Source: Cunninghamia lanceolata
Lineage: Eukaryota > Streptophyta > Pinopsida > Cupressales > Cupressaceae
Direction of reading: 5' to 3'
Length of the DNA stretch: 64,000 bases
Assembly (NCBI GenBank): GCA_027924645.1
Contig: BSBN01000850.1
Coordinates: 1,936,001-2,000,000 of the forward strand
Below the pieces are notes generated by a model. It worked only from the letters and a program-made list of their open reading frames with translations. It was not told where the DNA came from and ran no database searches. Shown in pieces: positions 35,177 through 46,433 of the stretch (positions are counted from its first letter, which is position 1; the number at the start of each line of letters is the position of its first letter). The translations under genes were made by a program, and so were the position numbers.

Positions 35177-36430
35177 TCATCTGGATAATACATCAACCAC
35201 TATATTGTTTGTCCCTGTCATGTATTTGATATCAAAATCATATGCTTGTACTTGGCTTACCCACTTTTGTTGTCTATCATTTAGGTCATTTTGGTTCAAG
35301 AAGTGTCTCAAACTGTTGTGGTATGTTTTAATGTGGAACTTTCCACAAACCAGGTATTGGTGAAACTTTGCTAAGGCATGCATTATAGCCAACATTTCTT
35401 TATCATAGATTCAATAGTGTTTCTCTATTTCAGCGAGCTTTCGACTCTTGAATGCAATGGGGTGTTTGTTTTGCATAAAAACTACACCAATTCCCTCTCC
35501 CGATGCATCATATTGTAGTTCAAAGGGTAGAGTGAAGTCAGGAATGGCTAAGACAGGGCATGAACTCATGGCTTCCTTTAGTTTCTCAAAAGCTTGTTGG
35601 GTTGTTTCACTCCATTCAAAGGCTCCATTCTTGGTCAAATCTGTGAGTGTGACAGCAATTTTTTAAAACCCCTTCACGAAGCGTCTATAGTAACTACACA
35701 ACCCTACAAAGCCTCTTAGTTTTGTGAGGGTTTTGGGTCTTGACCATTCCTTAATTATTGCAATCTTTTCCTTGTCTATGCTTACCCCTTAGGCATTGAT
35801 CTTGTGGTCTAAGTATAATATCTCTTCTAGGCCAAACTCACACTTTGATGCTTTGGCATATAAAGACTCTTGTTCGAGAATCTTAAGGGTTTCTTTGATA
35901 TGTTTGAGGTGCTCTTCCCACATTTTGCTATAGATAAGGATGTCATCAAAGAATATGAGGAGAAACTTTCATAGTTGTTTGTGGAAAAATATGACCCATA
36001 CATGATTGAAAAGTTGTAGTAGCATTTGTGAGTCCGAAGGGTAGGACTAAAAATTCAAAGTGCCCATAGTGGCATCGAAAAGTAGTTTTTGGAATATCTT
36101 CCTTCCTCATCCTTATTTGGTGATAACCTGATCATAAATCAATTTCAAAGAAGTATTGGGCTCCATGGAGTTCATCGATTAGTTCATCTATTCTTGGTAT
36201 AGGATAGCAATTTTTATTGTTTTCTTGTTTAGGGCTATGTAGTCTATGCACATTCTCAAGCTGCCATCTTTTTTCTTGACTAGGACTATGGACAATGCAA
36301 AAGGGTTGGAACTAGGTTGGATATGGCCCATTTCTAGTAGATCTTTAATTGTCTTTTTGATTTCTTTTTTAAACTTGTGGGGGTGTCAGCAGGGTGTGGT
36401 TATTATTGGTTTTTCTCCCTTTCCAGTTTA
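35177..36430 (-). pseudogene. Chromovirus reverse transcriptase and RNase H
   Basis: Visible in shifting frames: 'SNPFALSIVLVKKKDGSLRMC' followed by 'IDYIALNKKT' (RT fingers), 'TKLRGFVGLCSYYRRFVKGF' (RT thumb/connection), then 35638-35411 'QAFEKLKEAMSSCPVLAIPDF' and 'LQYDASGEGIGVVFMQ' (RNase H Asp), and 35395-35177 'LAIMHALAKFHQYL', 'KHTTTV/IKTYHNSLRHFL' and 'YMTGTNNIVVDVLSR'. The catalytic YVDD region is too decayed to read. Order RT-RNase H before integrase is diagnostic of Ty3/Gypsy. Confidence 0.87.
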
Positions 36431-36785
36431 ATGGTGTGTTCAAATCCACCTTTTGGGGTAGTCCCGATGGAATATCCCTAAACACTTTCTTATATTGGCC
36501 TAAGATGGGTTGGATGTCTATGTGAATTGCATTGTTCTATGAGGAGGTTTTATCAAGGATCATGCATTGTGCAACCCATTCAGCTTGCCCATGCCTAAAA
36601 ATTCTTTCCATTCTTTCACATGAGACCATCTTTGGAGAGCCATCGGGTAATCCCTTCAAGGTGATCTCTTGTCCCTTATGTTGAAAACGAATGGTTAAAT
36701 TCAGAGGTCAAACATGAAGCATCCTAGTGAGTCTATCCATAGGGTGCCTCGTATTACATCAGCATCTAAGGGTACCACATAGAAG

Positions 36786-37847
36786 TGTTGATAACTGAGA
36801 GGGGGGGTGAATCAGTTATCTTAATTATTTTAGCTTTTTGAACTTTCTTATTAAGTAATGCAGCATCAATTCAATTAAGCAAACATAACCATGAAATTGA
36901 AATACACATGACACAATATTTTTGATGTGGAAACCCAGTTAAGGGAGAAAACCATGGGGTGATTAACCCAAGATTATATTCTTTGTTAGAAGAATAGAAA
37001 TACAAGATGGCACTTGCTAATTAGGGCTCACTGCCCAAGCACACTACTCACAAGAGGCTCACTGCCTACAAGAGACTCACTGTCTACAAGATGCAAGAAG
37101 AATAACAAGATCCTTGAACTGATGAGAAGCATCCACATATGCTGAGGTTTAGTTCCGGTTAAGCTCAATACACTGATTTGATACACTTCATCCTTCCTCT
37201 TCTTTTGTGCTACTATCCTTTCACATACCGGACCTTCCTTACTACTTTAACTCTACTCTCCTACTTTTCTTCGCATACACATAACAACTACAACATAACC
37301 TCATTGAAATCCTTCTGGTATATATATCCGCACAAAGGATTTCATCCTCTTTCTAGTCGGCATCTGGAATAGTCAATATTTCCCAAACTCTAGTCTGTCG
37401 GCTGAATCCTTGCTTCCCAAGTGATGTGGATCAAAAGGAAACTTATAGAAATTATCTAACAAGTCAACCAATCATGAATGATACCTTAGGAATCTTTATC
37501 ACAATCAACATCTCATCCGGAATAACTTCTGATGCTCTGTCTGTCAGTTCTTCCTCTGTCTGTTCTCCCAAACTGAACCCCAATACTTGAATGCTCAATT
37601 CCTAGAATCTATCATTCAAGGTACTCCTCTTGACTTCCCCAAGTCTGCACTTTCCAAGGATATTTCCTCTAAGAGATCTGGACCTGACTGTCGAACCTTG
37701 CCACATACTCTGTTCTTGCTTACCGGACCACAACACTCTTCAATCTAACTTCCAATAAAGGCACACCATGTCTTGCGGATGTGTGGGATGAATTTTGTTG
37801 CCATCAATGACAATAATCATGAAGCTCCAATGTGTCTCTTGCCAATA
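36786..37847 (-). repeat. 3' LTR of the pol-less Copia element
   Basis: 1062 bp; lacks a 31-bp segment (near 44581) found in its mate. Contains the hairpin array on both strands' reading: GGGC-tcact-GCCC (37024-37036), AGGC-tcact-GCCT (37055-37067), AGAC-tcact-GTCT (37073-37085). Confidence 0.92.
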
Positions 37848-38000
37848 ATCTCCCCCATTGGAATTGATGGCAACACTTAGTAAAAAATGACTAAATGTTA
37901 TACTATACTCCCCCTTGGTTGATGCTCTCTTCTATTGTACATTTTACCGAAGCTCCCCCTTAGCTAGATTCCACACTTTTCACTATTCCTCACCCCCCCT
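37848..38000 (-). promoter_or_regulatory. Repeated polypurine tracts of the pol-less Copia element
   Basis: GGGGGAG on the minus strand (CTCCCCC on plus) at 37850-37856, directly beside the 3' LTR, and again at 37908-37914 and 37953-37959, with a variant near 37993. The stretch also repeats TTGACATCAATGGCAAAG near 38001-38020. This matches the arrangement at 7711-7969 of the autonomous Copia. Confidence 0.83.
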
Positions 38001-40728
38001 TTGACATCAATGGCAAAGGGTAGGGTCTGCACACCAAAATTGCACAAAAATTTATCTATACTTAGCTGCATTAGTATATAAACAGGTTATACTTACATAT
38101 ACTGTAGTATGTCTGCAAAAGTTGTCTTCAACTGGACAAGTTCTGTTGTCCAACTCTTCTTCATCCTGTCCAAAATTGAGATGTGACCACTCAACAGGAA
38201 TGCAAATGCATCTGCCCTTTTTAGATCTGTCAGATCACTGGTCCAAGCTGTGATCTAAGCTTCTTTTATGGCCTCATGCATTGCCTCTAACTTAGGGATA
38301 ATTATCCCTCTAAGTTCACCCAACCTTCTTATTCTATTTTTCTTTTCCTTCTCAAGCTTCTTGATTTCATTCAAGACTGCAATAGTCTGACATTCTTGAT
38401 TTATTATGGAAGAGGAGAGAGGATCAAAATTCTTAGAAAGTTTTTTCAATTTGTCCTCCTGTTCTTTCACTTTCATTTCAATATCTAATGTTACTTTGGA
38501 CCATGATAAACAAAATTTGTACATTTCCCCGCCATCTTTAAGAGCATTTTCTAAGCTCTTTATCCCAATATTCATATTCCTCCTATCATTAGTTATTAAC
38601 CCTTGTACCTCTGATAATCTTTTTACCAAAAATTCCTTCCGGACCTTATCTTTTGCTGAATTCTCTAGGGAACCAAAATGTGTGCTAACACTATTGACTA
38701 GAGATTTGAGATTACTGGATGAGGAGGTTGAGGGATCCTTCTGAAAAGATGGCATGGTCTTTTCTAATACTCCAGATGCAACATCTATTAGCTCACAGTC
38801 TTCCATGTTAGACTTCAGGAGTTTTTCTTTTGCCTTTACATTAGCAGATGAAGCTATCTTCATTGTTTGTACCCGGGAAAGAGAATCAAAATCAAATGGC
38901 CCTTGTAGAAGTCCTGGTTCATCAATCTCCATTGTCTCTTTGTTTAAGAATTCTTTGATAGTTTCTGCAGTGTCTCTTTTGCTATTTTGTCAGTTTCTCC
39001 AAGCATAAGTTGATTCATTCTTGCTTTGCTCTGGAACTCATCCTTGCAATCTTTGAAGACCATATTCATTTGTTTTGAATCAATTGAAGGACATAGCTGA
39101 ATGGCTATTTGTTCTCAGATCTCAAGATCTTTTGCCATTGCATTATTCTTTCTTATTTCTAACTCTTTCTCTAGGCTTTTGGGAATAAGAGATATAATTT
39201 CAATAAAAGACTTATTGTCGATATTCAGATACTTGATTGTTGCTTCCTGCAAGATCTTTTGGTCAGCCTCATTATAATCATCATAGAATTCAACCATTGG
39301 TTGAAGGTTTCCATCCACAGTAACTGATTTGACGACATCATTTAATGATAGAGTGGGCTTTTCAACAAACTCTTCTCCCTCTGCCTCCTTGGTTTCACTG
39401 GATACTTTCCTTTTCTTTTTCATCTTCTTGATTTCTTCATCAGATTATGTCTCTTCTTCATCTTTCTGGCTTATATAAGACCTTGTAGCCTTTGTCTTAG
39501 TCCTTTTCTCTGCTTTACTGGATGATTTTGTTTTTAGTTTTGATGCCTTTGAGGTCTTAGCAATTGTAGGTGTAGACCTCTTAGAGGATCTGATCTGGAA
39601 GGGGGCTTCTACTGGATCACTTTTCTTTTCTGCTTCTTCCTTCTCTTTTTCTGCCCTTTCCATCTTTTCTCTGCTGGCATCAAGTGCCTCTTTTGAAATG
39701 CCAAAACTTTTGGCAATGTTCTCAACTTCTTTTCTCACTCTTCTCTTCATTTCTGGTTGTCGTAGCTCCACATGGATCTTCACACTTAACTCTTCAAAGG
39801 TTCCAAACCTTTCTGCCTTAGGATCCTTTGGCTGACTTAGCATGTGTTGAACATGCAGCTCTACAATTTTTTCATCAACTTCATATCCCATTGGCATGAT
39901 CCACACTACCCTTGGCTCCACTGCCTCCATTAGGCACTAATCAGTTTCTACCATAAAGAAAACTGTCTCCTTATATTTTTCAACTAATGATTTGGGAATT
40001 CTTTCTCTAGCCTACATCATGTTTTGAAAGTTTTTGAAATAACCCCATAGTGTTGTATTCTGTGCCTTAGCGTTACCAAGTCCATACAAGTAATCCCTGA
40101 TCTGGATGGCTATTGGTCTATCATTCTGCCACACCCAACCACTGGATCCAGGAAGCTCATTTATGAAGTAGAAGAACAAACACAGTATCAACCCACCATA
40201 TTTGAAGGAATTCTTCTTGTCTTTCTTTATCTTCTACAGATTCTCCAAGAGTTGGTTCAGAAGAAGCTCACAAAGATCATAGTCTACATTCTTCCTCAAC
40301 ATTTCATAAGCAGTATATATAGCAGTTCTGAAAACTAAATTCTCCCTACTGGAGTGATATATCTTATATCCATTTATCATTGATGCAAACTTGATATCCA
40401 GATCTGTGATATCCTCAATAGTCATAGCTCTTTTATCAAACTTTGATCTGGTAGCCTCACTAACAATTTGGTTTTTGACAGATTTGAGCATAGGCATTTC
40501 ATCGGTTGAGTGTAACCTGGTTACAGCCCTAATGGCATCCTTAGTGATCTTAAATGGCCTATTTAACCACATGAAGTTGTCATGCATTTTGCTCAAGATA
40601 TACCGGACCCATTCATCTTCCAGAAAATAGGGGAAATGAATGCACTGTGCAAATTGTTTGTCCCAGATAGCTCTATACTAAGTTTTGAGTTCAAATGAGT
40701 CATCTATCAAATGCTTGTGATAGATATC

Positions 40729-41854
40729 TGTATACACCTAAAATTGGCTCGGGTCGAATTAAGTAAATATTTTAATATTTATCTTAATTCCTATTTTCTT
40801 CTGTCAATTAAATAAATATTATAAGTTTATTTAATTGGCTCATTATCCCATAATTAAATAAAGTCATTTTATTTAATTAAATTCCCTAAATTCTTCTAAA
40901 GTCTAAAGTCCAAAATCCACCTCATCAATCCACCTCATCTCTTCCACCTCACCATGTTGCACATATAATTAAATATTCTTAATATTTAATTAGCTAATAT
41001 CCTCCATTTTCCAAAATAAATCTTTAAATCAATTATCTTCCACCAAATTGAATATTTAATTCAATGTTCCCCACTAGCCTTCACCAATTGAATATTTAAT
41101 TCAATTGTTCCCCACTAACCTTCACCAATTGAATATTTAATTCAATGTTCCCCACTAGCCTCCACAAATTGAATATTTAATTCAATGTTCGCCACTAACC
41201 TTCACAAATTGAATATTTAATTCAATGTTCCCCACTAGCCTTCACAAATGAAATATTTAATTCAATGTTCCCCACTAGCCTTCACCAATTGAATATTTAA
41301 TTCAATTGTTCCCCACTAGCCTTTGCCAATTGAATATTTAATTCAATTCTCATAATCCACTATTCCCAAATAAAGAATTTTTAATTCATCCATTATGAAT
41401 TAAAGATTCACAAAAAATGAGAGCCATTGATCTCATCTTTTGATCCTCACCCTCCATTCTATTTTCAGAAAATCTATAAATAGAACCTTCTTCTAAGCCA
41501 TTAAGGAGGAACTTCATCTTGCACAATCACTATACCCAAATTTCTCTTATTTTCTCATTCATTCCATTTTCAAGTTTGCTCCATTATTATGTGTTGAAGC
41601 TCATATTGAACATGAACACATATCATAGCCATTCTTCCTTTGTCATCTTCAAACAAGCAAGCAAGCAAGGAAAGCTTCTGAGGGCTTCACAATCAAGATC
41701 AAAGAAAGATAGGCAAATAATGGAAAACGACAGGTAAAAGGAGTTTCTAAGTATTCTCACTTGTTTTGGTTTTAAACTTCTTTGCTTTCAACTTCCATTG
41801 GTGTTTGGGTTTATGTTTTCATTAATTTGACTAACTCACATTCTTCCCCTCACA
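40729..41854. mobile_element. Solo LTR, 1126 bp, inside ORF2 of the pol-less element
   Basis: Starts TGTATACACC, ends CCCCTCACA, flanked by atatc (40724-40728 and 41855-41859). The ORF2 frame rejoins across it (VDI, then YHKHLIDD). No internal region remains, so the element recombined between its LTRs. It is packed with inverted repeats: 12-bp perfect arms at 40805-40837, 40851-40879 and 40966-40992, and eight 40-bp units at 41041-41350. Family unknown; orientation not determined. Confidence 0.9.
41041..41350. repeat. Tandem array in the solo LTR, about 40 bp x 8
   Basis: Unit: attgaatatttaattcaat followed by gttccccactagccttcac. Eight copies with period 40-41 bp; each contains the inverted repeat TTGAAT-attta-ATTCAA. 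Differences are a few bases per copy. Confidence 0.88.
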
Positions 41855-42500
41855 ATATCAACCAGCTTAGATTCCCCAAATTCTTCAATATTCACATGAA
41901 TATATGCCCTAACATCTTCTACATGCAGAACTCCATGCGGAATACTTGAAAAGGCACCTAGGGGATCAACTTCTAGGGATTTATATGGATGTTTCTTGAA
42001 CTTAGGGCGTGGCCTCTTAGTGATCTTTACAACATTTGGTGTATCCATCTTCAAAAAGACTTACAGAGAAATATTCAATAACGGAAAGTACCTTTTGCGT
42101 ATCTAGGGTTTGTGAAAAGATCCAGATTGATTCACTAGATGAATCGACTTCTGTAGAAGACTTTTGATGGGCTTCAGGAGATTTGATGCAGAGCTCTTCT
42201 TTTGCTTCTTCTTGAATGCAGAATGAACAAGTGTTTGATAGGAGAACCCTTATATTGTTCCACAAACCCTAATACCAAGTTACAATAAATGCTCAACTTA
42301 AGTCATTCTGATTTTCCTTGTTTTCCTTATTCGAATGACTTGATGAACCAGATCAATCTTGTTCTAAACATCTTGTGGATCTTCCATATTTTAACCATAG
42401 TTTATTTGGATGTTTCTCATACAAGCCCTTTGATCCGCAACTCTCCTTGTGCTAGTTCTGGCACCAATTAACTGGTTGGGGGAAAAAGTTTTCCTTGTGT

Positions 42501-42507
42501 CTCCCCC
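42501..42507 (-). promoter_or_regulatory. Internal polypurine tract between the two ORFs
   Basis: Minus-strand GGGGGAG in ggctcagggggagacac, 19 bases after the ORF1 stop, identical to the tract core used at the 3' LTR. Could be an extra plus-strand primer, or mark an old deletion point of pol. Confidence 0.5.
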
Positions 42508-42525
42508 TGAGCCAGAGCTCACTCT

Positions 42526-43706
42526 TTAATTTTTGAAAGGAATATCAGCACCAGATTCTGGTGTGGATCCATCCCCTACATTTTCTGTACTTCTCTTCAC
42601 CCAAATCTTGTTCATCTCACTTTTAACTTCATCCGCATTCACTTTTCCTTTTCGCTTGTCTTGATTCTGATTGTGATGTACCGGACGTCTTTTGTCTTGA
42701 TTCTTACTTCTACAGAATTTGGCAATATGACTGGATCTATTACAATTGTGGCAAACAACATTTCTTTGCATATTTGATTGATGTCCTCTTGATCTACATT
42801 GATTAGCCATATGACCCATTCTACTGCATGCAAAGCATCTACCATTGAATGAATTGTCCATTTGCATATTTCTGTATTCATGAGATTTGTGACCATACCT
42901 TTTGTAGTTGAAACATTGTCTGGAGAAGGATATATTAGTCTGATTCATTCTCTTTCTGCACTGATTAGCTTTATGACCAAAGTTATTGCAGTTGTGGCAG
43001 TATCCATTGAAAGATGGATATTTTTTAGCATTAGGCTACCTTACCGAAGGTCTTCTAGGTCTGTTCCTTGGATTTCTGATCCAAAATTCTTCTAACCGGA
43101 TCTAGAGCTTTCACCTTTCTCATATCCCAAGCCACACTTGTCATCTACCCTCTTTTGGCTTTCAAGAAGAACTTCAAGTTGAGCAGAACTTATCTTGAAT
43201 TTCTCTTTGTATTCATTTGCTATTTGAAGATCCCTTTTAAGAGAGATAATTTGATCCTCAAGCTTTTCTTCATTATCTTTAGCATCTTCAAGATCAGATT
43301 CAAGATGTCTGATTATTCTATCCATCTTGTGGCAGTCTTTTGATTTCTCTTTGAGAGATTGTCTTAGATCATCTTCAATTTTTCTTTTTTCTTCAATTTC
43401 TTGGGTAAACTTCATAACCCCTGATTCCATTTCATGTCTGACCATAATGACCTCTTTTGATAACTTTTCACATAACTTGGTTTTCTCCTTTAGATCTCTA
43501 TTTGTATCATTTGTTTCACCTTGACTTGTCAGTTGCTGAAGTAGCTCCTTTCTCTTTTTCATAGAGAGAGTCAGTTTCTCTTTTAGTTCATTTATGAAAT
43601 CATCAGCTTGTTTGAGTATTTCCTTCAATTGATTGACTTCAGAATTTGACTACTCAAGATCATCTAGGGCAGACTTAAGTTGCTCCCTCATACCATACAC
43701 ATCCAT
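42526..43706 (-). pseudogene. ORF1 of the pol-less element: coiled-coil and four-zinc-knuckle Gag-like protein
   Basis: Begins MDVYGMREQLKSALDDLE at 43706; one TAG at about codon 19 is CAG in the relative near 18390. A long coiled coil (43628-43200) ends in LEVLLESQKRVDDKCGLGY, a pattern found in Sirevirus Gag regions. After a frameshift near 43040-43090 come four CCHC-type knuckles: CHNCNNFGHKANQC (canonical), CFNYKRYGHKSHEY (two Cys lost to Tyr), CFACSRMGHMANQC (canonical), CHNCNRSSHIAKFC (Gly to Ser). A basic tail precedes the stop at 42526. Inferred role: RNA-packaging structural protein. Confidence 0.8.
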
Positions 43707-43758
43707 TTGAATTCCCAGATTTTCCTCAAGTTGTTAGGCTCTGTTGGGAGGAACTTGG

Positions 43759-43770
43759 CTCTGATACCAA
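43759..43770 (-). promoter_or_regulatory. Primer-binding site of the pol-less element
   Basis: Minus-strand TTGGTATCAGAGCCAAG beside the 5' LTR end; the sequence continuing cttcctcc is close to that of the autonomous Copia (agttcctctg). Same initiator tRNA-Met primer. Confidence 0.88.
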
Positions 43771-43771
43771 T

Positions 43772-44864
43772 TGTTGATAACTGAGAGGGGGGGTGAATCA
43801 GTTATCTTAATTATTTCATCTTTCTAAACTTTCTTTTAAGTAATGCAACATCAATTCAATTAAGCAAACATAACCATGAAATGAAAATACACATGACACA
43901 ATATTTTTGACGTGGAAACCTGGTTAAGGGAGAAAACCACGGGGTGATTAACCCAAGATTATATTCCCTGTTAGAAGAATAGAAATACAAGATGGCACCT
44001 GCCAATTAGGGCTCACTGCCTGAGCACACTGCTCACAAGAGGCTCACTGCCTACAAGAGACTCACTGTCTACAAGATGTAAGAAGAATAACAAGATCCTT
44101 GAACTGATGAGAACCATCCACATATGCTGAGGTTCAGTTCTAGTTAAGCTCAATACACTGATCTGCTGCACTTCATCCTTCCTCTTCTTTTGTGCTGCTG
44201 TCCTTTCAAATACCAGACCTTCCTTACTGCTTTAACTCTGCTCTCCTACTTTTCTTCACATACACATAACAACTACAACATAACCTCATTGAAATCCTTC
44301 TAGTATATATATCCGCACAAAGGATTTCATCCTCTTTCTAGTCGGCATCTGGAATAGTCAATATTTCCCAAACTCTAGTCTGTCGGCTGAATCCTTGCTT
44401 CCCAAGTGATGTAGATCAAAAGGAAACTTATAGAAGTTATCTAACAAGTCAGCCAATCATGAATGATACCTTAGGAATCTTTATCACCATCAACATCTCA
44501 TCCGGAATAACTTCTGATGCTCTGCTTGTCAGTTCTTCCTCTATCTGTTCTCCCAAACTGGACCCCAATACTTGAATGCTTATATCTCTTTACTCTTTCA
44601 TCACCGGAGGCTCAATTCCTGGAATCTATCAGTCAAGGTACTCCTCTTGACTTCCCCAAGTCTGCACTTTCCAAGGATATTTCCTCTTAGAGATCCAGAC
44701 CTGACTATCAAACCTTGCCACATACTCTGTTCTTGCTTACCAGACCACAACACTCTTCAATCTGACTTCCGGTAAAGGCACACCATGTCTTGCGGATGTG
44801 TGGGATGAACTTTGTTGCCATCAATGACAACAATCATGAAGCTCCAATGTGTCTCTTGCCAACA
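43772..44864 (-). repeat. 5' LTR of the pol-less Copia element
   Basis: 1093 bp. Hairpin array at 43993-44070: TGGCA-cc-TGCCA, GAGCA-cac-TGCTC (44022-44034), AGGC-tcact-GCCT (44040-44052), AGAC-tcact-GTCT (44058-44070). The terminal stem with C-run loop lies at its left end. Same near-palindrome TTGTCATTGATGGCAA (minus) near its right end. Confidence 0.92.
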
Positions 44865-44869
44865 AGAAG

Positions 44870-45392
44870 TCCTCTTTGATGGGGTGCTTCTTTAAGGTGA
44901 TTTCTAATTGAGGAACTATTTTTGTGCATTGGACCTTGGCTCATGTGGCGGTTGCTACTGCAAAACCTTTAAAGTTTATGGTTTTAATTTCTTTTGTTCA
45001 ACTAGTCTCTCATCAATAAATCTATGGGAGGCCCCACTATCTACAAGGGTGATGACCTTATGTCCTTTGGGGGTGCTCTTGATTCGGAATGGGCGATGTT
45101 TGGAAGCTTGAGAGATAGTGGCTAGAGTTACTTATTCTTCATCTTCGTATCTTGCCCTTTTGTTGGGGTTTTCCTTGTTTTCCCCTTGGGAGATTACTTC
45201 TATTGTATGGGCTTGGCTCTTCCCTTCGCATTTATTGCCCCTTGCGTATGAACCCCAGCATTTAAAGTATAAACCCTTCCTTTTCAGATCATCCATGGAT
45301 TTACACATGTGACAATGTTCCACTTTTTCATTGCAGTACATACATGTTCTTAGTGAAACTTCCTTCTTATACCTTCCTATTTTGGAGGGCAT
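44870..45392 (-). pseudogene. Chromovirus zinc knuckle and protease start
   Basis: 45392-45132 carries Cys-rich motifs: CMYCNEKVEHCHMC and a degenerate knuckle 'FKCWGSYARGNKC'. Further left, about 45100-44980 reads 'GHKVITLVDSGASHRFIDERL', the protease active site. The protease is then cut by the 36786-44864 insertion and resumes about 36780-36600 with 'VPLDADVIRGTLWIDSLG'. Confidence 0.82.
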
Positions 45393-45680
45393 GTTAAAAC
45401 TTCAAGGTCTATCTTTTGGTGGATGGTTATCCATACTTAGTGCCTATTGAATTGCATCCTTATGTGTGGAAGGGTTAAGGGCACTTACCAACCATTTGAC
45501 AGGATTTTTTTATCCTTGGACAAATAGGTAAGTTAGTCTTCTTTTAGATATTTTAGGTACCATGACTAAGAGTTTTTGAAACTCAATGACATATTCTTCC
45601 ACGGTTTCTTGTTGTCTTAGGAGTGTCAGTTCCTTGAAATACCATTTGGGGTGTTTTTGATCAAATCTTTGGATGAGTTC

Positions 45681-46359
45681 TTACATGAACTCATCGTAGG
45701 ATGTTATATGTTGGTGATATTCGGTAATAAGGCCATGATGCCACCAATCATGGGCTGCTCCTTCTAGGTGAAAGATAGAAAATGTTATGGCATTCTTTTC
45801 TATCATAGGGCTAAGTGTAAAGTATGTGTCCAATGTTTGGATCCAAGAACGTGCTGTTATCTTGTTGGATCCATCAAATTTTGGGACAGCCATCTTACTA
45901 ATTCTTCCTTTTAGGTCTTTGTCAGATTCCCCTTTTTATATTTGGTTTATCTTATCTTTTGGCATCACAGTAGTCCCTAAAGGAGACATCTTTCTTTATG
46001 GCAGAACTTAGTTTCTAATATTCTTCTGCTAGTTCTTCCACGCTATTAATGGTTTGATTGGTCTCTTCATCTCCCATCTCTCTTTCTTGTGGTAGGAAAG
46101 TGGGTCTAGTTGGCCTAGTGGTTGAGTCCTTCATTGAGTTATTATTTTTAGATTGGTTCGAATGGGTAGGCCTTTCATTATTTGAATTGCTATTGTTATT
46201 TAGGTTTTGGATTGCTTGGAGGAAACCTTGAGTGTTTCTTTCATTTTGCTCCATTAGAGCTTGGGTGAATGTCCTTAAGTCATTGTTCATTTGTTCACCC
46301 ATGGTGTAGTTAGACGTAGAGTTATTAATTGAAGCTAGTTTCCTCTTTTCTCTTTCCAA
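45681..46359 (-). pseudogene. Chromovirus Gag
   Basis: 46359-46015 encodes an Asn/Thr-rich N terminus (MEREKRKLASINNS, 'FTQALMEQNERNTQGFLQAI'), stop, then 45893-45681 the capsid-like gag core: 'VPKFDGSNKITARSWIQTLDTY', 'FHLEGAAHDWWHHGL'. This fits plant chromovirus gag, which forms the particle shell. It is broken by a stop and a frameshift. Confidence 0.82.
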
Positions 46360-46417
46360 AGCTCTTTGAGCTCTTTGGCTATTTTACATCAACTATCTTT
46401 CACAGGATGGCAAGATT

Positions 46418-46431
46418 ATGCTCTAATACCA
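46418..46431 (-). promoter_or_regulatory. Chromovirus primer-binding site
   Basis: On the minus strand TGGTATTAGAGCAT, one change from the initiator tRNA-Met consensus TGGTATCAGAGC, two bases from the 5' LTR end at 46434. Confidence 0.8.
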
Positions 46432-46433
46432 CT

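Larger units (their letters stand above)
38255..42054 (-). pseudogene. ORF2 of the pol-less element: unrecognised protein, about 890 codons
   Basis: Starts near 42054 (KMDTPNVVKITKRPRPKFK) and, skipping the solo LTR plus one atatc copy, continues in the same frame to about 39115; five nonsense codons (mostly TAG) and one frameshift near 38940-39115 break it. An ordered, Trp/Tyr-rich N-terminal half (IWDKQFAQCIHFPYFLEDEW, NFMWLNRPFKITKDAIRAV, WGYFKNFQNMM) is followed by a Lys/Ser-rich linker (near 39500-39600) and a C-terminal coiled-coil-like part (VLNEIKKLEKEKKNRI). No pol motif, clear signal peptide or convincing membrane segment is seen. I do not know its function; its position after a polypurine tract recalls the env-like ORF of Sireviruses. 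Confidence 0.65.
36786..44864 (-). mobile_element. Pol-less Sirevirus-like Copia element with two large ORFs
   Basis: Flanked by agaag (36781-36785 and 44865-44869). LTRs 36786-37847 (3') and 43772-44864 (5') have ends TGTTG...CCAACA in element orientation; a primer-binding site TGGTATCAGAGCC lies next to the 5' LTR and repeated GGGGGAG tracts precede the 3' LTR. Between them there is no protease, integrase, RT or RNase H. Instead two frames occur: a coiled-coil/zinc-knuckle Gag-like one (42526-43706) and an unrecognised one of about 890 codons (38255-42054). It would need an autonomous relative such as the 1950-9458 family for pol. A solo LTR sits in ORF2. Both LTRs diverge by about 5-6% in the first 450 bp by eye. 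Confidence 0.9.

Noticed and set aside
41041..41350. Regularly spaced repeats resembling a CRISPR array
   Set aside because: Repeats and spacers are both nearly identical between units, the sequence lies inside a solo LTR, and the genome is eukaryotic.
42017..42265. 82-codon frame between ORF1 and ORF2 of the pol-less element
   Set aside because: Overlaps the supported start of ORF2 in another frame; no recognisable features.
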